A stretch of DNA of 20,621 bases, from the NCBI GenBank assembly GCA_002787455.1, contig PCWU01000143.1, positions 1 through 20,621 of the forward strand. Reading direction: 5' to 3'. This stretch comes from Gallionellaceae bacterium CG11_big_fil_rev_8_21_14_0_20_60_62 (lineage in GTDB: Bacteria > Pseudomonadota > Gammaproteobacteria > Burkholderiales > Gallionellaceae). The first letter of the stretch is position 1; every line of letters starts with the position of its first letter. Made by a program: the position numbers and the translations under genes. Positions 1-8,169 of the stretch are shown in pieces. The notes under the pieces are model-generated. The model worked only from the letters and a program-made list of their open reading frames with translations, did no database searches and was not told where the DNA came from.

Positions 1-132
1 CAGCGCGACCAACTCCGTCGCGCATGGAATCGGCCGGTGCATTGGCCGCTATGGCTGGGGGCGATTGCGGTGCTGTTATTCGTGCTGTCGATCTGGCGGG
101 TGTTGCGGAAAAAGGAAGAAGGCGCGGCTTGA
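1..132 (+). CDS. C-terminal end of an unidentified membrane protein (partial)
   Basis: The first frame is open from the window edge to a TGA at 130-132 and gives 43 residues, so the N-terminus is missing. The visible part has a basic, tryptophan-containing stretch (RRAWNRPVHW), one hydrophobic segment of about 17 residues (around residues 17-33) and a short charged tail (RKKEEGAA). That looks like a final transmembrane helix with a positively charged cytoplasmic end. The next gene starts 76 bases downstream on the same strand. I do not recognise the family, and no function can be inferred from this fragment. Being open to the edge and showing a clean membrane-helix pattern makes it more likely real than chance. 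Confidence 0.6.
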   Translation, partial: QRDQLRRAWNRPVHWPLWLGAIAVLLFVLSIWRVLRKKEEGAA

Positions 133-147
133 ATTGGCGGGCTGCGG

Positions 148-177
148 TTGGGAACAATATCCGCCCTGCGGTATCAT
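148..177 (+). promoter_or_regulatory. Possible sigma-70 promoter for the exonuclease gene
   Basis: TTGGGA at 148-153 and TATCAT at 172-177 are separated by 18 bases, which would place the transcription start near 184, about 25 bases before the ATG at 209. Both hexamers are recognisable but imperfect. This is a pattern match by eye only. Confidence 0.35.
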
Positions 178-208
178 GCACGCCCCGATCAGAGCGCATA
201 ATTGAACC

Positions 209-1000
209 ATGAACCCCACCCTTGTTTTCGACATCGAAACCATCCCCGACATCACCGGGCTGCGCGCGCTGCATGAACTGGATAGCGCGGTCAGCGACGC
301 CGAAGTGGCGGAAATGGCGTTCCAGATGCGCCGCCAGAAGACCGGCAGCGATTTCCTGCCGCACCATCTGCAACGCGTGGCGGCGATCTCCTGTGTGCTG
401 CGCGAGGGCGACAACTTCAAAGTGTGGACGCTGGGCGAGCCGGACGAGGACGAAGGCGGCCTTATCCAGCGATTCTTCGACGGCATCGAAAAATACACGC
501 CGCAGATCGTATCGTGGAATGGTGGCGGCTTTGACCTGCCGGTGCTGCACTATCGCGGGCTGATTCACGGCGTGCAGTCGCCGCGCTACTGGGATCAGGG
601 CGAGGACGACAGGGATTTTAAGTGGAACAACTACATCAGCCGTTACCATTCGCGCCACCTTGATCTGATGGACCTGCTCGCCATGTACACCGGGCGCGCC
701 AATGCGCCGCTGGACGAACTGGCCAAGCTGATCGGCTTTCCCGGCAAACTGGGGATGGACGGCAGCAAGGTGTGGGAGGCGTATCAGCAGGGCAAATTGA
801 TTGAGATACGCAACTATTGCGAGACCGATGTGGTGAACACCTACCTGGTGTTCGCGCGCTTTCAGTTGATGCGCGGGCAGTTTACCAAAGCACGTTATAA
901 AAAAGAGATCGAGCTGGTGCGCGGCACGCTGAAAAAATCCGACGAAAAACACTGGCAGGAGTTTCTTGCCCAGTGGCCCGACAAACAACAAAATCCATAA
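209..1000 (+). CDS. PolB-type 3'-5' exonuclease domain protein
   Basis: This is a 263-residue DEDD-superfamily exonuclease of the type annotated as 'predicted 3'-5' exonuclease related to the exonuclease domain of PolB'. Exo I is at the N-terminus: FDIETIPD, with Asp8 and Glu10 as predicted metal ligands. Exo II is seen as VSWNGGGFDLP in the first half, and Exo III as YCETDVVNTYLV near residue 210, with the expected Tyr and Asp. The protein is a stand-alone nuclease with no polymerase domain. Family members of this size are widespread, but their substrate is poorly defined; DNA repair or nucleic-acid turnover is an inference. The ATG at 209 is preferred because Exo I begins within 10 residues of it. 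No strong Shine-Dalgarno is visible. The following intergenic stretch holds a degenerate palindromic repeat. Confidence 0.9.
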   Translation: MNPTLVFDIETIPDITGLRALHELDSAVSDAEVAEMAFQMRRQKTGSDFLPHHLQRVAAISCVLREGDNFKVWTLGEPDEDEGGLIQRFFDGIEKYTPQIVSWNGGGFDLPVLHYRGLIHGVQSPRYWDQGEDDRDFKWNNYISRYHSRHLDLMDLLAMYTGRANAPLDELAKLIGFPGKLGMDGSKVWEAYQQGKLIEIRNYCETDVVNTYLVFARFQLMRGQFTKARYKKEIELVRGTLKKSDEKHWQEFLAQWPDKQQNP

Positions 1001-1012
1001 ATTTCGATTTGA

Positions 1013-1126
1013 GCCACCGGGCGCACAGAGGAAACAGAGAGTGAACAGGTATTTGCCGAGCGGTATTGATTGCCGTACGGTTGGCAAGGCACCGGTTTTC
1101 CCTGTGATTTTTGTGTGCCATGTGGC
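1013..1126. repeat. Degenerate CACAGAG-type inverted repeat
   Basis: The stretch between the exonuclease and rlmD begins with GCCAC and CACAGAGGAAACAGAGAG, and ends with a C/T/G-rich mirror image running into GTGGC at 1122-1126. The outer 26-29 bases of each side can be aligned as imperfect reverse complements. The CACAGAG core matches the much cleaner palindrome at 16660-16725, so this looks like an older, diverged copy. The middle (about 1045-1100) is unrelated. Confidence 0.45.
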
Positions 1127-1143
1127 CAAATAATTTTCCAAAA

Positions 1144-2445
1144 ATGAACTCTGTCATTATTGAATCACTCGACCACGAAGGTCGCGGCATCGCGCATGCC
1201 GACGGCAAGGTGATCTTCATCGAAGGCGCGCTGACCGGCGAGCGTGTGACCTATTCCTCGTACCGCAAGAAGAACAACTTCGAGCAGGCGCAGGTCGAAA
1301 AAATATTGAAGCAGTCGTTCATGCGCGTGCAACCCAAGTGTCCGGTCTTCGGCGTGTGCGGCGGCTGCTCGATGCAGCATCTGGATGCGCGGGCGCAAGT
1401 CGCGGTCAAGCAGCGCGTGCTGGAAGACAATCTGCAACGCATCGGCAAAGTCAAGCCGGAAACCCTGTTGCCGGCGATTTACGGCCAGCCCTGGGGCTAT
1501 CGCCAGCGTGCGCGTTTGTCGGTGCGGCATGTGCTGAAAAAAGAAAAAACCCTGGTCGGCTTCCGCGAAAAGAACGGCAAATATGTGGCCGACATACAGC
1601 ACTGCGAAATCCTCACGCCGAAGATCGCCGCGCTGTTGCCGTTGCTGGGCGAGTTGAATGAAAAGTTCTCGCGGCGCGACATCATCCCGCAGATCGAGGT
1701 GGCGGTGGGCGAGCATGTCGATGTGCTGGTGCTGCGCATCCTGGACGCGCTCACGCCCGAGGATGAGGCGCTGATCCGTGAGTTTGCGGATACCCATCAG
1801 GTTCAGTTCTGGACCCAGACCAAGGGGCCGGAAACAGTCAAGCCGTTCTATCCGCCGGACGCGCCGCAGCTTTCCTATAGCCTGCCGGAATTCGGCATCA
1901 CCATGCCGTTCGCGCCGACCGAATTCACCCAGGTCAACAGCGACATGAACCGCCTGATGGTTGGCCGCGCCGTGCGCCTGCTCGACCCGCAACCCGGTGA
2001 GCGCATCGCCGATTTCTTTTGCGGTCTTGGCAATTTCACCCTGCCCCTCGCGCGCAGCGGGGCGCAAGTGACGGGCATCGAGGGCAGCGCTGCGCTGGTG
2101 CGGCGTGCCGGACAGAATGCCGAATACAACGGACTCTCGGGCAATACGACATTCCGGATGATGAACCTGTTTAAGATGGACGAGTCGGTGCTGGCCGGTC
2201 TGGGAAAAATGGACAAGTGGCTGGTCGATCCGCCGCGCGACGGCGCGATCGAACTGATGAAATCGATCAGCGACGAAACCGCGCCGCGCCGTATCGTGTA
2301 TGTCTCATGCAGTCCCGCCACGCTGGCGCGCGATGCGGAAGTGCTGGTGCACGTGAAGGGCTATCAGTTGAAAAAAGCCGGGGTGATGAACATGTTTCCG
2401 CAGACCTCGCATGTGGAATCGATCGCGGTGTTTACAAGGGGATGA
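1144..2445 (+). CDS. rlmD: 23S rRNA (uracil-1939-C5) methyltransferase RlmD
   Basis: RlmD (RumA) methylates U1939 of 23S rRNA using S-adenosylmethionine. With the ATG at 1144 the protein is 433 residues, the same length as the E. coli enzyme. A TRAM RNA-binding domain occupies about residues 1-55. Four cysteines at 66, 72, 75 and 154 match the family's Fe-S cluster ligands. The SAM-binding motif reads FFCGLGNFTLPLA, followed by DPPRDG and the catalytic motif VYVSCSPATLARD. The catalytic Cys falls at residue 389, the E. coli position. In-frame upstream starts exist (TTG at 1111, ATG at 1120), but they only add residues before the TRAM domain and lie in a repeat. The 3' end is two bases from the rhodanese gene's start region, so the two are probably cotranscribed. 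Confidence 0.96.
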   Translation: MNSVIIESLDHEGRGIAHADGKVIFIEGALTGERVTYSSYRKKNNFEQAQVEKILKQSFMRVQPKCPVFGVCGGCSMQHLDARAQVAVKQRVLEDNLQRIGKVKPETLLPAIYGQPWGYRQRARLSVRHVLKKEKTLVGFREKNGKYVADIQHCEILTPKIAALLPLLGELNEKFSRRDIIPQIEVAVGEHVDVLVLRILDALTPEDEALIREFADTHQVQFWTQTKGPETVKPFYPPDAPQLSYSLPEFGITMPFAPTEFTQVNSDMNRLMVGRAVRLLDPQPGERIADFFCGLGNFTLPLARSGAQVTGIEGSAALVRRAGQNAEYNGLSGNTTFRMMNLFKMDESVLAGLGKMDKWLVDPPRDGAIELMKSISDETAPRRIVYVSCSPATLARDAEVLVHVKGYQLKKAGVMNMFPQTSHVESIAVFTRG

Positions 2446-2448
2446 GCG

Positions 2449-2910
2449 ATGCAAAGCTATGACGATTTGGTGGTTGAGGCGCAGGCGCGCGTTCGCGAGG
2501 TGACGCCGTGGGATTTCGGGCGGCGCTATCAGGCGGGCGATGTGCCGCTGCTGCTCGATGTGCGCGAACCGGCGGAGTTCGCCGCGCTGCACATTCCCGG
2601 TTCGATCAACGTGCCGCGCGGCATCCTGGAACAATCCTGCGAATGGGATTACGACGAGACTGTGCCGCCACTGGCGGGCGGACGCGAACACGAGATCGTG
2701 GTGATCTGCCGCTCCGGCAAGCGTTCGGTGCTGGCGGCTGACAGCATGCAACGGATGGGGTTTGCCCAGGTGGTGTCGCTCAAGCTCGGCATTCGTGGCT
2801 GGAACGATGCGGAACTGCCGCTGCAGGACGCCGGCGGCAAGACCGTCGATGCGGATGCGGGCGATGAAATATTGGCCTCCAGGGTGCGACCGGAGCAGCG
2901 CAAACCGTAG
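2449..2910 (+). CDS. Single-domain rhodanese-like sulfurtransferase
   Basis: This 153-residue protein has one rhodanese domain, which carries persulfide sulfur on an active-site cysteine. LLLDVREPAEFAALHIPGS (about residues 34-52) is the characteristic substrate-side strand and helix. The six-residue active loop CRSGKR starts with Cys87, the predicted catalytic residue. A strong AAGGGG Shine-Dalgarno at 2436-2441 sits 7 bases before the ATG, and rlmD's stop is three bases upstream, implying one transcript. There is no signal peptide, so it is predicted cytoplasmic. The last ~25 residues are charged and probably unstructured. The natural sulfur acceptor cannot be told from sequence. Coupling to rlmD may be only positional. 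Confidence 0.92.
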   Translation: MQSYDDLVVEAQARVREVTPWDFGRRYQAGDVPLLLDVREPAEFAALHIPGSINVPRGILEQSCEWDYDETVPPLAGGREHEIVVICRSGKRSVLAADSMQRMGFAQVVSLKLGIRGWNDAELPLQDAGGKTVDADAGDEILASRVRPEQRKP

Positions 2911-2945
2911 CGCGCGACTGCGGGTTGCCGCCGGCGCGATTTTTT
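2911..2945 (+). terminator. Rho-independent terminator after the rhodanese gene
   Basis: Immediately after the TAG stop, CGCGC (2911-2915) pairs with GCGCG (2934-2938), with an inner GCGG/CCGC stem, followed by A and six T residues (2940-2945). It should end the rlmD-rhodanese transcript before the convergent ABC operon. Confidence 0.6.
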
Positions 2946-3032
2946 GCGCTTGCGTCCGCGCCGTAATTTTCTGTTTGGTGTCTGTCTCCCGGTCTCGTTT
3001 AACCCGGGCTTGGCGGAAAAATCGGCCAGCGC

Positions 3033-5084
3033 TCAGGTGCGCCGCCGCCACCACAATCCGCCGCCTGCCGCGATCAGCAACAGGGGAAACAGAACAAGCA
3101 GAACCAGGCCGGCGATCGTGAGTTGATGACGACTGAAGACGAGTTTGGCGTCCCGCGCGGTGGGCGGGATGATGCTGATGAGGCGTTCTTCGCCGGCCAG
3201 CCAGTTGAGCAGGTTGACGCCAAGATCGAGATTGCCGCCGTTGCCGGAGTAGGCGTTGGCGAGGAAGGCACCGCTGCCGACCACCACGATGCGCTGTTCA
3301 TGTTCGCCGGTCTGCCGTTGCAGGGCGAGCGCCAGGGCGACCGGGCCGGCGACATCGCGGTGCGGATCGAAGCGCGCGCCCGGCTGCGGGCTGATCCAGC
3401 CCTTGAGCGCGCCTTCGACCAGGATCCGCCGTTGCCATTCGCTTTCAGTTACCGTTTCCAGTGCGCGTGCCCGCGGAAATACCGTGATCAGATCGAAATC
3501 GCGGGTGACGGGATGCGGTGGATATCCGACGCCCAGCGCCCAGTCGCGCGGGGCATTCATTTCCTGCGCGGCCGGGTCGATCACGATGCCGGGGGGCAGC
3601 ACCAGTCCCAATGCTTCGGCCAGCGCCTCCAGCCCGCGCAGCGGTTCGGCATCCAGCAGCCACAGCAGGTTGCCGCCGCGTTCGACAAAGTGCAGCAACT
3701 TGGCGACTTCGCCGGGAAACAGGCGGGTTTGCGGATGGGTGATCACCAGCACGCCGGCGTTGTCCGGGACGTCCGGCGCGATGGCCAGATTCAGCGGCGC
3801 GATGCGGTAGCCGTTCTGTTGCAGACGCTTGCCGAATTCGCCCAGATCGTGATTGGCGGTGCCATCCAGTTTGCGCTCGCCGTGGCCGCTGACGACCATC
3901 AGCAGTTCTTCCCTGCCGCGCGCCAGGCGTAACAGAGCGCTGGTCAGGGTCTGCTCATTGAGCATGGCGAGGTGCTCGCGCCGCCCGCCGAATTCGACCA
4001 CCATTTCGCCGTTGCCGCGAATGCCGGAGTGGCGGGTGACTTCCGGTTGTTTGACCGGGTCCACGAAAACCAGGCTGAGGTCTGGCTTGTAGCGCTGGTA
4101 CAGCCCGATGAATTCGCCCACCAGCTTGCGCACTTCTCCCTTTTCCGCGTCAAGAAGGTCGGCGGCATACACGGTGATCGTCAGCGGTCCCTCGAGTTGC
4201 GCCAGCACCTGCGCGCTGGCGGGCGACAGGCTGTTCAGCGCGTTGCGGGTCAGGTCCCAGTGCGCCGGAAAGCGGGCGGCGAGCGAATACAGGCCGCCCA
4301 TCGTCGCCAACAATAGCAGCAAAAACAGCGATGATTTCACCGCGCGGCGGCGCGTCCGGCCTTGCTGTTCGGCTTGCAGATGGCGGATCGCCAGCAGCAG
4401 AAAGAGGGCAATGAAGAGCGCGAAGTAAACCAGGTCGCTGCTGCCGACGAGGCCGACATTCAGGTTCTGGAAATGCGCATTGGGCGACAGCGCGCGCACG
4501 GTGCCGTTGCCCATTTCCAGCAACCACAAGCCGAACGACATGGCGAGGGCGCTGAAAGCGGCAACCACGGGCTGCCGCGTCAGCGCCGAGCAATACAAGC
4601 CGAGTGCCGCATAGCTGGCCGCCAGCAGCCACAGGCCGAGCAGGTTGGCGGCGATCAGGCCGGGGTCGGCCGGCGTGCCCTGCCATAGCGTCAGCATCAT
4701 CAGACCGGCAGCCGCGATGATCAGGGAGAGAAAGGCGAGTAGGCCGGCGAATTTCCCCAGCACGATCTGGCGCGCGAAGATTGGCGCGCTGGCCAGCAGC
4801 GGCCAGGTCTGGTTGCGCCGCTCCTCGGCGATCAGGCGCATGCTGAACAGCGGGATCAGCATCAGCAGCAGCAACCCCAGCGCGCCGGCCAGCGGCGCGG
4901 CGACACTGATGGTGGCGCCGGGGGCGCTGTTCATCTGCGCCAGTTGCGCCTGCACTTGCAGATAATCGTCCACGCGCGCCAGGAAAAACCAGCCGAGAAT
5001 GAATTGCAGCAGCGCCAGCATCCACCAGGTGGCGGGTGCGGCGAACAGGCTGCGCAATTCGCGGCGGGCGAGGATGGTGATCAT
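3033..5084 (-). CDS. ABC-2 permease fused to a GldG-like auxiliary domain
   Basis: This 683-residue protein combines what are often two proteins. Residues 1-240 form a six-helix ABC-2 type permease (hydrophobic segments near 15-35, 62-84, 110-133, 145-168, 172-190 and 216-233). A basic linker and another helix (about 251-270) lead into a large, probably extracytoplasmic domain of the GldG / ABC_transp_aux type, including the SGHGERK motif near 399-405. A last hydrophobic helix before the terminal RRRT anchors the C-terminus. GldF and GldG are named for gliding motility in Bacteroidetes, but homologues outside that group have no established role, so gliding should not be assumed. The ATG overlaps the stop of the upstream ATPase gene (ATGA on this strand), showing translational coupling. 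Substrate unknown. Confidence 0.88.
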   Translation of the reverse strand: MITILARRELRSLFAAPATWWMLALLQFILGWFFLARVDDYLQVQAQLAQMNSAPGATISVAAPLAGALGLLLLMLIPLFSMRLIAEERRNQTWPLLASAPIFARQIVLGKFAGLLAFLSLIIAAAGLMMLTLWQGTPADPGLIAANLLGLWLLAASYAALGLYCSALTRQPVVAAFSALAMSFGLWLLEMGNGTVRALSPNAHFQNLNVGLVGSSDLVYFALFIALFLLLAIRHLQAEQQGRTRRRAVKSSLFLLLLLATMGGLYSLAARFPAHWDLTRNALNSLSPASAQVLAQLEGPLTITVYAADLLDAEKGEVRKLVGEFIGLYQRYKPDLSLVFVDPVKQPEVTRHSGIRGNGEMVVEFGGRREHLAMLNEQTLTSALLRLARGREELLMVVSGHGERKLDGTANHDLGEFGKRLQQNGYRIAPLNLAIAPDVPDNAGVLVITHPQTRLFPGEVAKLLHFVERGGNLLWLLDAEPLRGLEALAEALGLVLPPGIVIDPAAQEMNAPRDWALGVGYPPHPVTRDFDLITVFPRARALETVTESEWQRRILVEGALKGWISPQPGARFDPHRDVAGPVALALALQRQTGEHEQRIVVVGSGAFLANAYSGNGGNLDLGVNLLNWLAGEERLISIIPPTARDAKLVFSRHQLTIAGLVLLVLFPLLLIAAGGGLWWRRRT

Positions 5085-5806
5085 GCTTCTTCCCGGGTGA
5101 GCCGCAGAAAGCTCGACTCGATATCGCTGTGCCGGCGCAGATCGTCGATGCTGCCGTCAAAGATCAGTCTGCCCCGGCTCAGGATCACGGCGCGGTCGCA
5201 CACCTGTTCCACTTCATGCAGCAGGTGGGTGGACAGGATCACGCTGCCCGCATCGCCGAGCGCGCGGATCAGCTCGCGGATCTCGCGAATCTGCGCGGGG
5301 TCGAGGCCGACTGTCGGCTCGTCCAGGATGATCACCGCGGGCTGGTGGATAATCGCCTGCGCGATGCCCACGCGCTGCTGGTAACCCTTGGATAGGGTGC
5401 CGATCAGTTTGTGTCCGCATTCGAGCAGACCGCAACGCTGCTTCGCCAGATGCAATTGTTCGGCCAGCCGGGCGGGGGCGATGCGGTGCAGGCGGGCGGC
5501 GAAACACAGGTAATCGTCCACACGCATGTCGCGATACAGCGGCGGCTGTTCCGGCAGGTAGCCGAGGCTGGACTTGGCCAGCTCGGGGCGCTGTGCCAGA
5601 TCGATGCCGCAGATTTCCGCCGTGCCCCCGCTGGCGGGCAGGACACCGGCGAGCATTTGCAGGGTGGTGCTCTTGCCGGCGCCGTTGTGCCCCAGTAGCC
5701 CCAGCACCTCGCCGCGCCGCAACATGAACGACACATCGTTCACCACGCACTGGCTGCCGTGGAAACGGGTGAGATGTTGTGCCGACAGGGTGAGTGGGGA
5801 CGTCAT
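5081..5806 (-). CDS. ABC transporter ATP-binding protein
   Basis: This 241-residue ATPase powers the permease encoded directly downstream. The ATP-binding motifs are intact: Walker A GHNGAGKST (39-47), Q-loop LPEQPP (Gln87), signature LSKGYQQR (138-145), Walker B VIILDEPT (158-165) and the H-loop STHLLHE. It resembles the GldA/NatA-type ATPases that pair with ABC-2 permeases. The GYQQR signature variant is common in that group. The gene starts the two-gene minus-strand operon and is divergent from the TPR lipoprotein gene, with 78 bases between starts. Only this ATPase and the fused permease are present, and no separate substrate-binding protein is seen. Export or membrane remodelling is more likely than uptake, but this is inference. 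Confidence 0.93.
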   Translation of the reverse strand: MTSPLTLSAQHLTRFHGSQCVVNDVSFMLRRGEVLGLLGHNGAGKSTTLQMLAGVLPASGGTAEICGIDLAQRPELAKSSLGYLPEQPPLYRDMRVDDYLCFAARLHRIAPARLAEQLHLAKQRCGLLECGHKLIGTLSKGYQQRVGIAQAIIHQPAVIILDEPTVGLDPAQIREIRELIRALGDAGSVILSTHLLHEVEQVCDRAVILSRGRLIFDGSIDDLRRHSDIESSFLRLTREEA

Positions 5807-5827
5807 GGCGGGGCGAAAGCGCTGGTT

Positions 5828-5855
5828 TTGAGTTGTGATGAATATAACCTAATAT
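5828..5855 (+). promoter_or_regulatory. Possible promoter for the TPR lipoprotein-lolB operon
   Basis: TTGAGT (5828-5833) and TAATAT (5850-5855) with a 16-base spacer would start transcription near 5862. The match is modest, but the AT-rich patch stands out from the GC-rich surroundings and it lies in the only gap between divergent genes. Confidence 0.35.
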
Positions 5856-5870
5856 GCAAACCCGCATCAA
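5841..5870 (-). promoter_or_regulatory. Possible promoter for the ABC operon
   Basis: On the minus strand TTGATG (5865-5870) and TATATT (5841-5846) lie 18 bases apart, giving a start about 30 bases before the ATPase ATG. It overlaps a candidate plus-strand promoter, so the two divergent transcripts may compete. Confidence 0.4.
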
Positions 5871-5884
5871 AATGCCGCCCAAAC

Positions 5885-7615
5885 ATGAAAACTTCTATTT
5901 TCTCCGTGTTGTTGTTCTCGCTGCTGGCCGCTTGCGCCCATCCGCCGCAAACCTTGCCGGCCGCGGCCGATGCGGCGAATGAGCCGCTGCAGGCCGAAGC
6001 GCCGCAACCTGTGCTGCCGGAGATCGAGCTCACGGATCGGCTGCTGTATGAATTTTTGCTCGGCGATTTTGCCGCCCAGCGCGGCAGACCGGAGATCGCC
6101 GCCCAGGTTTATCTCGATCTGGCCCGCGCCACCCTCGATCCGCGCGTGGCGCGCCGCGCCGCGCAGCTAACCTTCGAGGCGCATCAATATAACCAGTCGC
6201 TGGAAGCGTTTCGTTTGTGGCAACAACTGGAGCCAGCCTCGCCGCTGGCCAAACAAATGCTGGTCTCGCTGCTGGTGTCCGGCGGCAAGCTGGAGGAGGC
6301 GCTTCCGCACGTGACCGAACTGCTGGCTTCGGACGCGCAAAATACCGGGCACACTTTTGTCAATCTGTACGGTTTGCTGGCACGGGTGCAGGATAAGGCG
6401 GCGGCGCTGGCCTGGCTGACCGAAGTGGCGCGACCCTATCCGCAAGTGGGGGAGGCGCATTGGGCGCTGGCGCAGGCGGCGGCGGCGGCGAATCAGCCCG
6501 AGTTGGCTTTGAACGAGGCGCAACAGGCAAGCGGCCTGCGTCCCGAATGGGATTTGGCGGTGATGCTGCGGGCACAACTGCTCCAGCAATCGCAACCGCA
6601 ACAGGCATCGGCGCTGCTGCAGAAATATCTTGCCGTCTATCCCGCGCAGCAGAACGCGCGCCTGTTTCATGCGCGCATGTTGCTGGAGCAGCAACAGTTC
6701 ATTCCCGCGCGCGAGGAATTTTCGCGCCTGCAGCAGCAGCGTCCAGACAATGCCGAGATCGCTTTTGCCATCGCCATGATCTCGCTGCAACTGGGCGAAC
6801 TGGAGCGCGCCGAACAGGAGCTGCGCGCCGCGCTGGCCGGCACCAGCGGCAAAAAAGACGAGAACACGCTGCATTTTTATCTGGGCCAATTGGCCGAAGC
6901 TAAACCGGATGACAGTGCCGCACTGGCGCATTACCGGCAGATCAAGGCGGGGGAGCGGTTCTACGATGCCCGGCTGCGGGTGGCTTATCTGCTGAACAAG
7001 CGGGGACAAGTGGCGCAGGCGCGCGAAGTGCTGCAACACGCCGGGCCGGGTAATGATGCGCAGCGCGTGCAGCTGCTGTTAATCGAGGCGCAGTTCCTGC
7101 GCGAAGCCGCGCAGTACGCGGAAAGTTACAAGGTGCTGAACCGGGGACTGGCCGCTTTTCCGAATCAACCCGATTTGCTGTATCAGACCGCACTGGCCGC
7201 CGACAAGCTGAAACAATACGACGCCTTCGAGCAACTGATTCGCAGGCTGATCAAAATTGAGCCAAACAATGCGCATGCCTACAACGCCCTTGGCTATGGC
7301 TTGCTGGAGCGCAACGTGCGCATCAAAGAAGCGATGGAACTGGTGCAGAAAGCCTACGGGCTGATGCCCGATGACGCGGCGATTCTGGACAGTGTGGGCT
7401 GGGGCTATTTCCGCCTGAATGATCTGGAGCAGAGTGTCGCATTCCTGCGCCGTGCCTTCGCCGCCAATCCCGATCCTGAAATTGCCGCCCACCTGGGCGA
7501 GGTGTTGTGGGGCAAGGGCGAGCGGGACGAAGCGCAGGCCATCTGGCGCGACAGCGCCAAGGCACACCCGGGGAATCCTGTGTTGCAGGACATGCTGCGC
7601 AGATTCCAGCCGTGA
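5885..7615 (+). CDS. Tetratricopeptide-repeat outer-membrane lipoprotein
   Basis: This 576-residue protein starts with a lipoprotein signal peptide. Residues 1-16 are hydrophobic and end in the lipobox LLAAC, placing the lipidated cysteine at residue 17. The residue after it is Ala, not Asp, which favours sorting to the outer membrane. The rest is alanine- and leucine-rich helical sequence with repeated TPR-like pairs. The clearest are near residues 435-540, with motifs such as NAHAYNALGYGLLE and ILDSVGWGYFRL that are typical of TPR proteins encoded before lolB. It probably acts as a protein-interaction scaffold in the periplasm. An in-frame start at 5759 would add 42 residues without a signal peptide and would run into the divergent gene, so I reject it. 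The stop overlaps the lolB start. Confidence 0.93.
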   Translation: MKTSIFSVLLFSLLAACAHPPQTLPAAADAANEPLQAEAPQPVLPEIELTDRLLYEFLLGDFAAQRGRPEIAAQVYLDLARATLDPRVARRAAQLTFEAHQYNQSLEAFRLWQQLEPASPLAKQMLVSLLVSGGKLEEALPHVTELLASDAQNTGHTFVNLYGLLARVQDKAAALAWLTEVARPYPQVGEAHWALAQAAAAANQPELALNEAQQASGLRPEWDLAVMLRAQLLQQSQPQQASALLQKYLAVYPAQQNARLFHARMLLEQQQFIPAREEFSRLQQQRPDNAEIAFAIAMISLQLGELERAEQELRAALAGTSGKKDENTLHFYLGQLAEAKPDDSAALAHYRQIKAGERFYDARLRVAYLLNKRGQVAQAREVLQHAGPGNDAQRVQLLLIEAQFLREAAQYAESYKVLNRGLAAFPNQPDLLYQTALAADKLKQYDAFEQLIRRLIKIEPNNAHAYNALGYGLLERNVRIKEAMELVQKAYGLMPDDAAILDSVGWGYFRLNDLEQSVAFLRRAFAANPDPEIAAHLGEVLWGKGERDEAQAIWRDSAKAHPGNPVLQDMLRRFQP

Positions 7616-8163
7616 TGCGGGTCGCACTTTTGTCCCTGTTTCTGCTGGGGGCGTGCAGCACGACACCTGTCATGCTGGAGCGCGCGCCGCAGGCGGATGC
7701 GGCGTTCGCCTTCAACGGGCGTGTCGCCATGCGCCAGGAGGCGCGGCGCGAAAGCACCAATTTACGCTGGACCCATCGCGGCGGCGGCGACGAGATTTTA
7801 TTGCTTGCCCCGTTGGGACGAACGGTGGCGCGCATCACGGTGGATGCATCGCGGGCAACACTGGAAACCGATGGCAAGCATTACGCGGCAGCGGACGCGG
7901 AGGCGCTGATGCAGCAGGTGCTGGGCTGGCGTTTGCCGCTGTCCGGCTTGCGCTACTGGGTGACAGGGCTGCCCGCGCCGCAGATGCGACACGAGAAAAC
8001 CACCGGTAAAAACGGCCAGATCGGCGAGCTGCGGCAACAGGGCTGGACCATTCGTTACAGCCGCTATGCCAGCGCCGCCACGGATGCGCTGCCCCTGCGC
8101 TTAAACCTGCAACGCGAAGGACTGGAAGTGCGTCTGGTCATAGACGAATGGACACCTCTATAA
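7615..8163 (+). CDS. lolB: Outer-membrane lipoprotein receptor LolB
   Basis: LolB accepts lipoproteins from the periplasmic carrier LolA and inserts them into the inner leaflet of the outer membrane. The predicted protein is 182 residues. Its signal peptide ends in the lipobox LLGAC, making Cys14 the lipidation site, with Ser at +2 as expected for outer-membrane retention. The downstream pattern FAFNGRVAMR, then TNLRWTH and GLRYWVTG, fits the LolB fold. The ATG overlaps the TPR gene's stop (TGATG), implying translational coupling. A GTG one codon upstream is an alternative start. Position directly before ispE is the usual arrangement in betaproteobacteria. Confidence 0.93.
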   Translation: MRVALLSLFLLGACSTTPVMLERAPQADAAFAFNGRVAMRQEARRESTNLRWTHRGGGDEILLLAPLGRTVARITVDASRATLETDGKHYAAADAEALMQQVLGWRLPLSGLRYWVTGLPAPQMRHEKTTGKNGQIGELRQQGWTIRYSRYASAATDALPLRLNLQREGLEVRLVIDEWTPL

Positions 8164-8169
8164 ATTCAT

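Noticed and set aside
1165..2067. 300-codon frame antisense to rlmD
   Set aside because: rlmD has all catalytic and Fe-S residues in the plus frame; the antisense translation is His/Arg-rich shadow sequence.
3123..3932. 269-codon plus-strand frame inside the ABC permease gene
   Set aside because: It is opposite a clearly supported minus-strand protein with membrane helices and GldG motifs, and its own translation is low-complexity and Arg/Gln-rich.
5759..5884. Upstream start for the TPR lipoprotein
   Set aside because: It would bury the signal peptide 42 residues inside the protein and overlap the divergent ATPase gene.
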